DNA of 5,427 bases, taken from assembly GCA_033720735.1 (NCBI GenBank), contig JAWWBX010000303.1, forward strand, positions 1 to 5,427, read 5' to 3'. The notes under the pieces are model-generated. The model did not search any database, was not told where the DNA came from, and saw nothing but the letters and a program-made list of their open reading frames with translations. This DNA is from B8-G4 sp033720735. GTDB taxonomy: Bacteria; Bacteroidota; Bacteroidia; Chitinophagales; Saprospiraceae. This document shows, piece after piece, positions 1 through 5,427 of the stretch (the stretch's first letter is position 1; every line of letters starts with the position of its first letter). A program made the position numbers and the translations under genes.

Positions 1-1665
1 GGTCAGTGTGCCCTGCCAACTGATAGCGCCGGTCAGAGCCGTGTTCTCGTTTTCCACGCCAGCGGTAAAATCTTCAGGCCACGAGATAATATCGGTGCGT
101 GCATAGCGGATGGAGGTATTGGCATGAGCCAGGCGCAGGCCCGCTTCGAAGCGGTGTGTCTGCGCGGCGTTGTGCCAGCGATACTTGAGATAGGCGCCCA
201 TTGAGCGCATGCCGCTCTCGCCATCGGGATAGCGCGTCAGGACATCTTCAGCACGCTCGAGGGTCAGGATGTCTTCGGAAAACGCGACAGAGGTCACGTC
301 ATCATTCTGGAAGTCGGCCCCGTACTCCAGTGCATGGATCTGGCGGTCATCCAGAGACTTGGTGAAATCGGCCGTCACACTCAGCACCTGCACATCTTCC
401 TCCTGATACTCCCGCGCCGGTCGTCCGAATCTCCGGGTGATCCGGTCCTCGGCAATCGACTGCCAGGCCACGATCACCTGGCCGTTGTCAAAAAAGGTCG
501 TCCGGTCAAACACGTTGGCCTTTACCTTCGACATGAAGCGCGTCTGCGGGCCGTAGTACCACTCGCTCCAGCGCAGCCCGTCGTCCTGCCGCTCACTCAG
601 GTTATCGTAGCGGGGTACATCACTGCTTGTCGAGTACTGGAAGTTGGCGACAAGCTGCCATTTCGATCCGGGCCGGTACTTGAATTTCTGTAGAACATCG
701 TACTGGCGATAGGCCGTACCCACCTGCACATCCGGATTATCGTTGATCACCACCTGGTCCATCCCATTCTCAAACACCTGGTAGTCAGGCCTGGTGCCGA
801 ACTCCGGAAAGCGAGTGTCGCGTTTGCTGCCCGTGCGCAAGTCCCCGAAATCAGAATACGCAAAGCTGGTCAGCGAGCTAAACTTCCGTCCGCCTATATT
901 GAACTGCACGTGCCCCGTTTTTTCGTCGTTGGCAGTGGCGTAGCGCAGGAGTGCCTGTCCCCCCACCTCGGTCGCTCCAGATTGGCTCAGGACCGGATCC
1001 TTGGTGCGGAAATGAATGACACCCCCCAGCGCATCCGAGCCATACCCGAGCGATCCGGGACCATACAAGACTTCAATACGCTCCAGCATGGAGCCACCAA
1101 CAGTGATCGCATTCTGCAAGTGCCCGTTGCGATAGATCGCGTTGTTCATCCGCACGCCATCGACGACGAGCAGGATCTTGTTGGCCTCAAACCCGCGAAT
1201 AATGGGGCTGCCCCCGCCCATTTGCGATTTCTGCACAAAGACGCCGGCATGCTGTTGCAGGGCATCGGCCGAGGTTTGCGGATTTGTCAGCTCCATTTGC
1301 CGGCGTGAGATCGTCTGGAGCCGTTGCGTGATCTCGCGGCTGGACTGACCGTAACGACCGACTACTTCCACCTGGTCCAGTTCGTGCAACGCCGTCACCA
1401 TCACCACCCGCGGGGCCCGGCGCAACTCGGCCACCGATCTGCGTTGCAATGCGAATCCGACATAGGAGATATTCAGGGCGCGTGACCCTTCCACGTCGGG
1501 GATTTCGGCTTGCCCGTCGGCATCGGTTACCCGGATCACTTGCAGATCGTCACTGTAGATCTGGACCCCGGGCAGGACACCTCCTTCCTCACTTTCCACG
1601 GTGATCACAAACGATTGGGCATGGAGAGCACATCCCGTCAATATCAACAGGAAAGCACCGAGCAT
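1..1665 (-). CDS. TonB-dependent outer-membrane receptor, N-terminal 555 residues (runs off left edge)
   Basis: The minus strand reads openly from ATG at 1665 to the window edge (555 codons, no stop). The product is a TonB-energised outer-membrane uptake receptor lacking its C-terminal barrel part here. In order it shows a hydrophobic signal peptide with likely cleavage after LHA (residue 16), a carboxypeptidase-regulatory-like beta-sandwich (about 18-95), a TonB-box-like stretch QVEVVGR (98-104), and the plug (about 110-225). The plug has GGGSPIIRGFEANK at 150-163, LLVVDGVRMNN and RIEVLYGPGSLGYGSDALGG. Aromatic-rich barrel strands follow. The plug wording resembles Bacteroidota receptors related to the heme/hemoglobin group. 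The ligand is not shown: any FRAP/NPNL signature would lie beyond the edge. It follows the kinase gene by 16 bp, so it is probably cotranscribed. The start is uncertain. ATG 1665 leaves a signal peptide without a basic n-region, while an in-frame ATG at 1722 adds 19 residues with K and R and overlaps the kinase gene. An LTGC tetrad in the leader mimics a lipobox, but lipidation is not usual for this family. Confidence -1.
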   Translation of the reverse strand, partial: MLGAFLLILTGCALHAQSFVITVESEEGGVLPGVQIYSDDLQVIRVTDADGQAEIPDVEGSRALNISYVGFALQRRSVAELRRAPRVVMVTALHELDQVEVVGRYGQSSREITQRLQTISRRQMELTNPQTSADALQQHAGVFVQKSQMGGGSPIIRGFEANKILLVVDGVRMNNAIYRNGHLQNAITVGGSMLERIEVLYGPGSLGYGSDALGGVIHFRTKDPVLSQSGATEVGGQALLRYATANDEKTGHVQFNIGGRKFSSLTSFAYSDFGDLRTGSKRDTRFPEFGTRPDYQVFENGMDQVVINDNPDVQVGTAYRQYDVLQKFKYRPGSKWQLVANFQYSTSSDVPRYDNLSERQDDGLRWSEWYYGPQTRFMSKVKANVFDRTTFFDNGQVIVAWQSIAEDRITRRFGRPAREYQEEDVQVLSVTADFTKSLDDRQIHALEYGADFQNDDVTSVAFSEDILTLERAEDVLTRYPDGESGMRSMGAYLKYRWHNAAQTHRFEAGLRLAHANTSIRYARTDIISWPEDFTAGVENENTALTGAISWQGTLT

Positions 1666-1681
1666 TCTGCCCCACCAGCCT

Positions 1682-2833
1682 TTATCGTTTGGGAAGCTTG
1701 ATCGTAAATGTGGTCCCTTCATCAATTCTCGACTTCTTGACAAAAATCTTTCCCGAGTGGTAGTTCTCAATGATGCGCTTGGCAAGTGATAAACCCAGAC
1801 CCCAGCCTCTTTGTTTGGTCGTGAACCCCGGTTCAAACACTTTCTTGAGTTTCGACGGCGGAATGCCCTTGCCCGTGTCTGAAATATCGACGCAAATATA
1901 GCCGTCTTCCTCACTCACACTGGCGGAGATCACGCCCTCGTCATCCATGGCGTCGAGAGAATTGCGCAGAAGATTTTCGATCACCCAGTTGAACAGGTGG
2001 GCATTGATGTTGACCATGACCGGTGGAGATGCCGGATCCGGAAATTCAAAGCGGATCTTGCGCGATGCCCGGCGCGCCATATAGTCGCGGGTGCGCTCGA
2101 GCTCGGCATAGATGTTTGCGGGCTTGAGGATCGGTGCGGATCCGATCTTGGAGAACCGCTCGGCGACTTTCTCGAGCCGCTGTACATCGCGTTTCAGCTC
2201 GTGGACGACTTCCTGCTGTTCCTCGCTGGCTGTTTCCTTGAGATGCTCAATCCAGGCGATGATGGCAGAGATTGGCGTGCCGAGTTGATGCGCAGTCTCC
2301 TTGGCCATGCCCACCCAGACCCGGTTCTGTTCGGCCCGGCGCGCCGAGTTGAGGCCCACAAACCCGATGACAATGAACGCACCGACCAGCAGCAGCTGGA
2401 AGATCGGAAAATACGTCAGCAGGGTGAGCAGGCGCGATTGCTTGTAGTAGATCTTGTACGGCCCGTCGGCCGAATCGTTGACGATCGGGGGTGCACCATG
2501 GCGGATGATGCGTTCCAGCTCGCGCATCAGGTTGGCCTGTGAGGTATCACTGATTGCCCGCGATCCGGTAATGTTGTCCTGCAGGTCGGTGGTGATCACC
2601 GGGATGTCACCTGCCGACAGGATAACGTCGGTTTCGAAGGTGAGGTCCCGATCCAGATCGGTCGTTTGGCTCATTTCGCGTTGTGCGCGTACATACAGAT
2701 CGACCTTGCTCCGCTCGCCCTCGCTGAGTTTCTTGGCCAGATAGGTAGAATACCAGGTCGAAACAGCCACGATGGCCAACCCGGCAAGGATCAATGTCCC
2801 CTTCCATCCCGAAATGAAGCTACCCGCCTTCAT
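1682..2833 (-). CDS. Membrane-bound sensor histidine kinase
   Basis: This is a 383-residue inner-membrane histidine kinase that should autophosphorylate on His and pass the phosphate to a response regulator not present in the window. A first membrane segment (about 12-32) and a second (about 135-161) enclose a roughly 100-residue periplasmic sensor region with no domain I recognise. The H-box follows the second segment directly, with no visible HAMP or PAS: WVGMAKETAHQLGTP, phosphoacceptor His182. The HATPase domain is complete. Its N-box is NWVIENLLRNSLDAM (282-296), G1 is DTGKGIP (319-325), the F-box region is VFEPGFTTK (332-340), and G2 is GWGLGLSLAKRII (343-355). HQLGTP instead of the classical HELRTP is frequent in Bacteroidota kinases. 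The ATG overlaps the TGA of the upstream DUF3089 gene (ATGA at 2830-2833), which suggests translational coupling, and the receptor gene begins 16 bp after its stop. The kinase identity is secure. The stimulus and partner are unknown. Confidence -1.
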   Translation of the reverse strand: MKAGSFISGWKGTLILAGLAIVAVSTWYSTYLAKKLSEGERSKVDLYVRAQREMSQTTDLDRDLTFETDVILSAGDIPVITTDLQDNITGSRAISDTSQANLMRELERIIRHGAPPIVNDSADGPYKIYYKQSRLLTLLTYFPIFQLLLVGAFIVIGFVGLNSARRAEQNRVWVGMAKETAHQLGTPISAIIAWIEHLKETASEEQQEVVHELKRDVQRLEKVAERFSKIGSAPILKPANIYAELERTRDYMARRASRKIRFEFPDPASPPVMVNINAHLFNWVIENLLRNSLDAMDDEGVISASVSEEDGYICVDISDTGKGIPPSKLKKVFEPGFTTKQRGWGLGLSLAKRIIENYHSGKIFVKKSRIDEGTTFTIKLPKR

Positions 2834-3867
2834 GAATTGTCCTGAAAATACGTTTCTGCACGCAGTCGGGCGTTCTCACGCACATCCACGTAAAACAAGT
2901 TGTAATCGGCGACGTGGTAGTTGCGCAGCGGCACCCACAAGTAGCCCGGGATCCTGGGTCGTGGGATCTGGAGGTAGCCGTTAGCGATGCGGGCACCGGT
3001 CAGTCCGGGGAAAGGCCCTTTGTGAAACTTGCGGAAGACCGCTCCCCGGTGCAACGCCCGATCCGCCCATCCGGGATCAGTGCGCCACGTCAGCGGGTTA
3101 GTGACCACGACCTCTTCATCGATACCCCAGCGGCGCGGGACCCATCCTTCCTTGACCGTGCGCCACGAGCAAAAACAACCGGTGTCTTCCGGTGTCACAC
3201 AGGGTGTGATCCGGTCGAAATATGCCGCTTTGACAGGCATGCCGACCAGGTAGGCTGCAATCAACCGGTCTTGCAATGGTTGTCCGTCAAAACGCTCGCG
3301 CAGCAGACGTGCCGCGTGCGCCGTACCCTGGCTGTGCGCCGCGATGATCAGCGGCCGTCCCTGGTTGTAGTGCTCCAGGTAGTAGTCAAAGGCAGCCCTG
3401 ACATCCGCGTATGCCAGATCGAGTGCTTGCTGCGCCTCATCTTGTCGTTGTTTGGTGTAAAAGGCCTCAAGATGTGCCTGCCGGTAGCGGGGTGCATACA
3501 CCCGCCCTACGCCGTTGAAAAGGGAAGCCTGGTAGCGGATCGTGCTTTTGTCGGTGCGCAGATTCAGTCGGGCATCGTTCAGTGCCGCATTCCAGGTGTT
3601 GTGCCCCCGTTTGCCGGTATAAGTGGTCGGATGAATGAAGAACACATCCACGTTGGCGTCAGCCTGTCGGTCGCTCAGGCCGGTACCAGGCACCGCATCA
3701 GCTGAATCGAAGCGGGAGGGCAACGCCGCCCAATGCGCGTCGATTCCGTAGTCAGGAGCGGCAGGGACTGCATCAGCCCGGAACGCACTGCGCGGTTTCA
3801 CCGAGCAGCTCATCAGTGAGCCAGCGGTCAGCAGGAGTAAACCGAGTGCGCGTACATTGAGGTCCAT
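2830..3867 (-). CDS. DUF3089 alpha/beta-hydrolase-fold lipoprotein
   Basis: The product is 345 residues from ATG 3867 and matches the DUF3089 family as I recall it: putative serine hydrolases with no settled substrate. The N-terminus is a short lipoprotein-type signal (basic n-region with R6, hydrophobic core 7-19, LMSC lipobox, Cys21). No acidic run follows the cysteine, so a surface-export signal is not obvious and a periplasm-facing anchor is more likely (inference). Family marks include VDVFFIHPTTY at 73-83, the nucleophile elbow AAHSQGT with Ser179, the cysteine-rich stretch TPCVTPEDTGCFCSW (221-235; Cys223, 231, 233), and the C-terminal YHVADYNLFY with His318 as the likely catalytic histidine. 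The acidic residue of the triad is not assigned. The frame stays open upstream to an ATG at 3960, but that start would put the lipoprotein signal internally and cross the promoter region, so I chose 3867. It is the first gene of the leftward operon, and its TGA overlaps the kinase ATG. Confidence -1.
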   Translation of the reverse strand: MDLNVRALGLLLLTAGSLMSCSVKPRSAFRADAVPAAPDYGIDAHWAALPSRFDSADAVPGTGLSDRQADANVDVFFIHPTTYTGKRGHNTWNAALNDARLNLRTDKSTIRYQASLFNGVGRVYAPRYRQAHLEAFYTKQRQDEAQQALDLAYADVRAAFDYYLEHYNQGRPLIIAAHSQGTAHAARLLRERFDGQPLQDRLIAAYLVGMPVKAAYFDRITPCVTPEDTGCFCSWRTVKEGWVPRRWGIDEEVVVTNPLTWRTDPGWADRALHRGAVFRKFHKGPFPGLTGARIANGYLQIPRPRIPGYLWVPLRNYHVADYNLFYVDVRENARLRAETYFQDNS

Positions 3868-3900
3868 GTCGAATCGACTATCTAACGGAAACCCAGCTTG

Positions 3901-3907
3901 CAAAGTA
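3901..3907 (-). promoter_or_regulatory. Possible -7 promoter element for the DUF3089-kinase-receptor operon
   Basis: Read on the minus strand this is TACTTTG, one base shorter in the middle than TAnnTTTG, and followed by C as in many Bacteroidota promoters. It lies 33 bp upstream of the DUF3089 ATG, which would leave a leader of about 25-30 nt. The match is imperfect and no -33 box is evident, so this is tentative. Confidence -1.
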
Positions 3908-3967
3908 TCCCTGTTGCGAAGGTACGCTCCGCTTTCCGATGCCCCGCTGGTGACGTACATTTCAGCG

Positions 3968-3975
3968 TATCTTTG
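3968..3975 (+). promoter_or_regulatory. Bacteroidota-type -7 promoter element for rlmN
   Basis: TATCTTTG matches the Bacteroidota -7 consensus TAnnTTTG exactly. It ends four bases before the chosen rlmN ATG. Since transcription in this group normally starts a few bases after the element, the mRNA would begin at or next to the start codon, giving a leaderless or nearly leaderless transcript. No clear -33 box lies about 20 bp upstream, so the call rests on the -7 match and its position. Confidence -1.
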
Positions 3976-3979
3976 CGCG

Positions 3980-5023
3980 ATGTCTCACGACAAACAGGAT
4001 ATCAGAGCGGCCTCTTTCGAGGAGATCGCCGCTTATTGTGCGCAGCAGGGCTGGCAGGCCTTCCGCGCCCGCCAGCTGTATGCCTGGATCTGGCAAAAGG
4101 GTGCGACGTCCTTCGATGTGATGACCAATCTCTCCCACGAGATGCGCGACGTGCTGCAACAGGACTGGGAATTCCGGCCACTGACCACCGACATCGTGCA
4201 GAAGAGCACGGATGGGACCATCAAATACCGCCTGCAACTTTACGACGGACACAAGATCGAGGCAGTCCTGATCCCTGTGGTCGAGGAATCGCGCTACACG
4301 GTTTGTGTGTCGAGTCAGGTGGGTTGCAGCCTTTCTTGTGCTTTTTGCGCGACTGGCCAGATGAAGCGCGAACGCAATCTTGACCCGGCAGAAATTGTCG
4401 ACCAGGTCCGTATTGTGGATCAGAGTGCCCGACAAACCTACGGGCACGGTCTGACCAACATTGTCTACATGGGTATGGGCGAGCCGCTGCTCAATTACCG
4501 CAATGTGCTGCAAAGCATCGAGCACATCACCTCACCAAACGGCCTTGGCATGTCGCCACGCCGGATCACCGTAAGTACCGCCGGGATCGCCAAGGCAATT
4601 CGCCGGCTGGCAGAGGACAAGGTGCGCTTCAACCTGGCTTTGTCCCTGCACGCTGCCGACGACAGCAAGCGCACGCAGATCATGCCGATCAACGCGCAGA
4701 ACAACCTCGAAGTGCTGATGGACGCACTGCGCACATTCTATCGCCAGACGCGCGGACGCATCAGCTATGAATACATCGCCTTTCAGGGATTCAATGACAC
4801 CATTGAGGATGCGGAGCAGCTCGCTGCACTTTGCAAGCAGTTTCCGGTTCGTGTCAATATCATCGAGTACAATCCGATCGAGGGGCTGTCCTTTGTCAAG
4901 TCAGATCAGCACGCACTCGATCGCTTCGCACAGGTGCTCACCCGACATGGAGTGACCGTCACGATCCGCCGCAGTCGCGGCAAGGATATCGACGCCGCCT
5001 GTGGGCAGCTGGCAAATAAGTAA
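3980..5023 (+). CDS. rlmN: Dual-specificity RNA methyltransferase RlmN (23S rRNA A2503 / tRNA A37)
   Basis: A complete 347-residue radical-SAM enzyme that adds a C2 methyl group to adenosine 2503 of 23S rRNA and to A37 of some tRNAs, in the cytoplasm. An N-terminal helical RNA-binding part (about 7-65, with GWQAFRARQLYAWIW) leads into the radical-SAM barrel. The 4Fe-4S motif CSLSCAFC (CX3CX2C) uses Cys116, Cys120 and Cys123. Cys109, seven residues before, matches E. coli Cys118. Cys341 in DIDAACGQLA matches the methyl-carrying Cys355 of E. coli. MGMGEPLLNY (the GEP SAM-binding motif) and NIIEYNPIEG are also present, so the enzyme should be active. Cfr, the C8-methylating resistance relative, is a less likely reading given the overall match to RlmN. 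The frame is open back to ATG 3857, but ATG 3980 fits family N-termini (DIR..SFEEI) and lies just after a promoter core. No Shine-Dalgarno sequence precedes it. Transcription is divergent from the envelope operon. Confidence -1.
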   Translation: MSHDKQDIRAASFEEIAAYCAQQGWQAFRARQLYAWIWQKGATSFDVMTNLSHEMRDVLQQDWEFRPLTTDIVQKSTDGTIKYRLQLYDGHKIEAVLIPVVEESRYTVCVSSQVGCSLSCAFCATGQMKRERNLDPAEIVDQVRIVDQSARQTYGHGLTNIVYMGMGEPLLNYRNVLQSIEHITSPNGLGMSPRRITVSTAGIAKAIRRLAEDKVRFNLALSLHAADDSKRTQIMPINAQNNLEVLMDALRTFYRQTRGRISYEYIAFQGFNDTIEDAEQLAALCKQFPVRVNIIEYNPIEGLSFVKSDQHALDRFAQVLTRHGVTVTIRRSRGKDIDAACGQLANK

Positions 5024-5057
5024 TTGTTGATTGCTGATTACTCATTGTTGATTGGAA
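5023..5057 (+). repeat. ATTGTTN heptamer array, spacer 1
   Basis: Five consecutive 7-mers: ATTGTTG, ATTGCTG, ATTACTC, ATTGTTG, ATTGGAA. All begin ATT at seven-base steps. The first base belongs to the rlmN TAA stop codon. Confidence -1.
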
Positions 5058-5096
5058 CAAGTGGGTGGACGCACTCTCCTCGCGCTATGAAGCTTG
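5023..5096 (+). repeat. 74-bp direct repeat, copy 1
   Basis: Matches 5269-5342 over 74 bp with only three differences (5041 C/T, 5076 C/T, 5084 G/T) and no gaps. It contains the heptamer spacer followed by the first 36 bp of core 1. The near-identity implies recent duplication or gene conversion between the first and third units, skipping the diverged middle unit. Confidence -1.
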
Positions 5097-5123
5097 CTGG
5101 CGTGGTTAGACATGGCGGGGGCA
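5061..5123 (+). repeat. Repeat core 1 (about 63 bp) with stem-loop
   Basis: This core aligns with 5184-5245 at about 45 of 62 aligned positions with one single-base gap. It contains a 5-bp stem, CTATG at 5085-5089 with CGTGG at 5101-5105, closing an 11-nt loop. Two of the pairs are G-U and therefore hold only in RNA of plus sense, the sense of rlmN read-through. Confidence -1.
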
Positions 5124-5129
5124 TTGGCA

Positions 5130-5164
5130 GGTTTCAGGTTTAAAGTTTAAGGTTGGAAGTTTTG
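5130..5164 (+). repeat. RGTTTAA heptamer array, spacer 2
   Basis: Five consecutive 7-mers: GGTTTCA, GGTTTAA, AGTTTAA, GGTTGGA, AGTTTTG. The step of seven bases is the same as in the flanking spacers, but the unit is unrelated. Confidence -1.
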
Positions 5165-5183
5165 GGAAGGGTCTTGGTTGAAT

Positions 5184-5245
5184 GCGGGTGGCCTCCCTTT
5201 CCTTGGTCTACGAAGCCTGCAAGCGTAGTGGACAGGACCGGGGCA
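5184..5245 (+). repeat. Repeat core 2 (about 62 bp) with stem-loop
   Basis: Diverged middle copy of the core. Its stem is fully Watson-Crick: CTACG at 5208-5212 with CGTAG at 5224-5228, again around an 11-nt loop. The stem may extend through GTC (5205-5207) and GAC (5231-5233) with a 2-nt bulge. No U-tract follows the stem, so it is not a standard intrinsic terminator. Confidence -1.
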
Positions 5246-5261
5246 GCGGGCCGATGTATTG

Positions 5262-5303
5262 ATTGTTCATTGTTGATTGCTGATTATTCATTGTTGATTG
5301 GAA
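5262..5303 (+). repeat. ATTGTTN heptamer array, spacer 3
   Basis: Six consecutive 7-mers: ATTGTTC, ATTGTTG, ATTGCTG, ATTATTC, ATTGTTG, ATTGGAA. The last five correspond to the array at 5023-5057, and the first is an extra unit, so the two arrays differ in number. Confidence -1.
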
Positions 5304-5342
5304 CAAGTGGGTGGACGCACTTTCCTCGCTCTATGAAGCTTG
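5269..5342 (+). repeat. 74-bp direct repeat, copy 2
   Basis: Second copy of the 74-bp repeat, 246 bp (two 123-bp periods) downstream of the first. Similarity stops sharply at 5342, where the sequence passes into DNA unrelated to the other cores, so the third core is truncated after its first 36 bases. Confidence -1.
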
Positions 5343-5366
5343 GACTTTCTTTCCGGTGATTACCAG

Positions 5367-5426
5367 CTACTGCCTTTCCAGGATCAGAAAGGTGCCCGGA
5401 TTGAACCCGGTCGATGAAAATCCAAG
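5367..5426 (-). CDS. Possible C-terminal tail of a convergent gene (partial)
   Basis: The minus strand reads LGFSSTGFNPGTFLILERQ and then TAG, entering from the right edge. The stretch GFNPGTFLIL looks protein-like and faintly recalls the last conserved strand of type IX secretion sorting domains (..G.Y.. pattern), but 19 residues cannot establish a family. Its stop falls just after the repeat array ends, the expected place for a gene converging on rlmN. Another minus frame also stays open from the edge into the repeats, so the choice of frame is uncertain. The plus strand shows nothing better here. Confidence -1.
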   Translation of the reverse strand, partial: LGFSSTGFNPGTFLILERQ

Positions 5427-5427
5427 A

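Larger units (their letters stand above)
3868..3979. promoter_or_regulatory. Divergent intergenic region between the envelope operon and rlmN
   Basis: This 112-bp non-coding gap should hold the promoters of both transcription units. A TTTGC core faces each gene: TATCTTTGC towards rlmN and TACTTTGC towards the DUF3089 gene. I found no convincing -33 TTG/TTTG box at the expected distance for either, and no clear operator palindrome. Open reading frames cross the gap on both strands, but both are upstream extensions of the real genes, not separate genes. Confidence -1.
5023..5342. repeat. Composite tandem repeat, 123-bp period, after rlmN
   Basis: Three copies of a GC-richer core start at 5061, 5184 and 5307, exactly 123 bp apart each time, with AT-rich heptamer spacers between and before them. 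The order is spacer 1 (5023-5060), core 1 (5061-5123), spacer 2 (5124-5183), core 2 (5184-5245), spacer 3 (5246-5306), truncated core 3 (5307-5342). Spacers 1 and 3 are of the same type and spacer 2 differs. The array begins inside the rlmN stop codon: the last A of TAA is the first base of the first heptamer. I see no coding potential, transposase or target-site duplication. Confidence -1.

Noticed and set aside
334..693. 119-codon plus-strand frame (and another at 910-1308) opposite the receptor.
   Set aside because: The minus strand reads continuously as a TonB-dependent receptor through both; these are antisense frames.
1997..2542. 181-codon plus-strand frame opposite the histidine kinase.
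   Set aside because: It lies antisense to a clearly conserved kinase and has no motif; GC-rich coding DNA often leaves such open antisense frames.
2914..3705. 263-codon plus-strand frame opposite the DUF3089 gene.
   Set aside because: The minus strand carries the family motifs (HSQGT, YHVADYNLFY), and the plus frame shows only biased composition.
3962..4525. 187-codon minus-strand frame opposite rlmN.
   Set aside because: It is antisense to the conserved radical-SAM gene and has no recognisable domain.
5208..5228. CTACG...CGTAG hairpin as an intrinsic terminator of rlmN.
   Set aside because: The stem is short, the loop is 11 nt, and no T-run follows on either strand.
5023..5342. CRISPR array or insertion sequence.
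   Set aside because: Repeats and spacers do not have CRISPR dimensions (63-bp core, low-complexity spacers), and there is no transposase, terminal inverted repeat or target duplication.
5153..5359. 68-codon plus-strand open frame across the repeats.
   Set aside because: It is translated from the heptamer arrays and cores, and the peptide is low-complexity with no family resemblance.
5376..5427. GGGTTCAATCC on the minus strand (around 5396-5410) looks like a tRNA T-arm.
   Set aside because: With a normal 7-nt T-loop the stem does not pair beyond the first base pair (G against G at the next two positions), and no anticodon arm can be drawn in the remaining bases.

Overview
This window looks like a chromosomal piece of a moderately GC-rich member of the Bacteroidota. 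Four things point there. The TonB-dependent receptor has a carboxypeptidase-regulatory-like N-terminal extension before its plug. The histidine kinase carries the H-box KETAHQLGTP, which is common in that phylum. There is a DUF3089 lipoprotein. The rlmN start is preceded by a TAnnTTTG promoter core and has no Shine-Dalgarno sequence. A Saprospiria/Lewinella-like or Rhodothermia-like host would fit the base composition, but the window cannot settle this.

Layout. Three genes run leftward on the minus strand as a probable operon, transcribed from about position 3900 down to 1. First is a DUF3089 alpha/beta-hydrolase-fold lipoprotein (3867-2830). Next is a membrane sensor histidine kinase (2833-1682), joined to it by a 4-bp ATGA stop/start overlap. 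Last is a TonB-dependent outer-membrane receptor (start 1665, or possibly 1722), which runs off the left edge of the window. A 112-bp divergent intergenic region separates this operon from rlmN on the plus strand (3980-5023). RlmN is the radical-SAM methyltransferase for 23S rRNA A2503 and tRNA A37, and all its key cysteines are present.

Beyond rlmN lies about 340 bp of repeat-rich, non-coding DNA (5023-5366). Three copies of a roughly 63-bp core begin exactly 123 bp apart, at 5061, 5184 and 5307. Between and before them are heptamer arrays of two kinds: ATTGTTN-like in two spacers and RGTTTAA-like in one. Two of the cores can form the same 5-bp stem with an 11-nt loop, and their differences keep pairing in the plus-sense RNA. 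The right edge (5367-5426) may hold the last 19 codons of a convergent minus-strand gene, in which case the repeats sit between two converging gene ends.

How the genes fit together. The minus-strand operon is envelope-directed: an inner-membrane sensor, a lipid-anchored putative hydrolase and an outer-membrane uptake receptor. No response regulator is visible, so the signalling output is unknown. rlmN is a housekeeping gene with its own promoter and is probably unrelated to the operon. The most unusual part of the window is the composite 123-bp-period repeat after rlmN. I see no defence system, CRISPR array, transposase or complete RNA gene.
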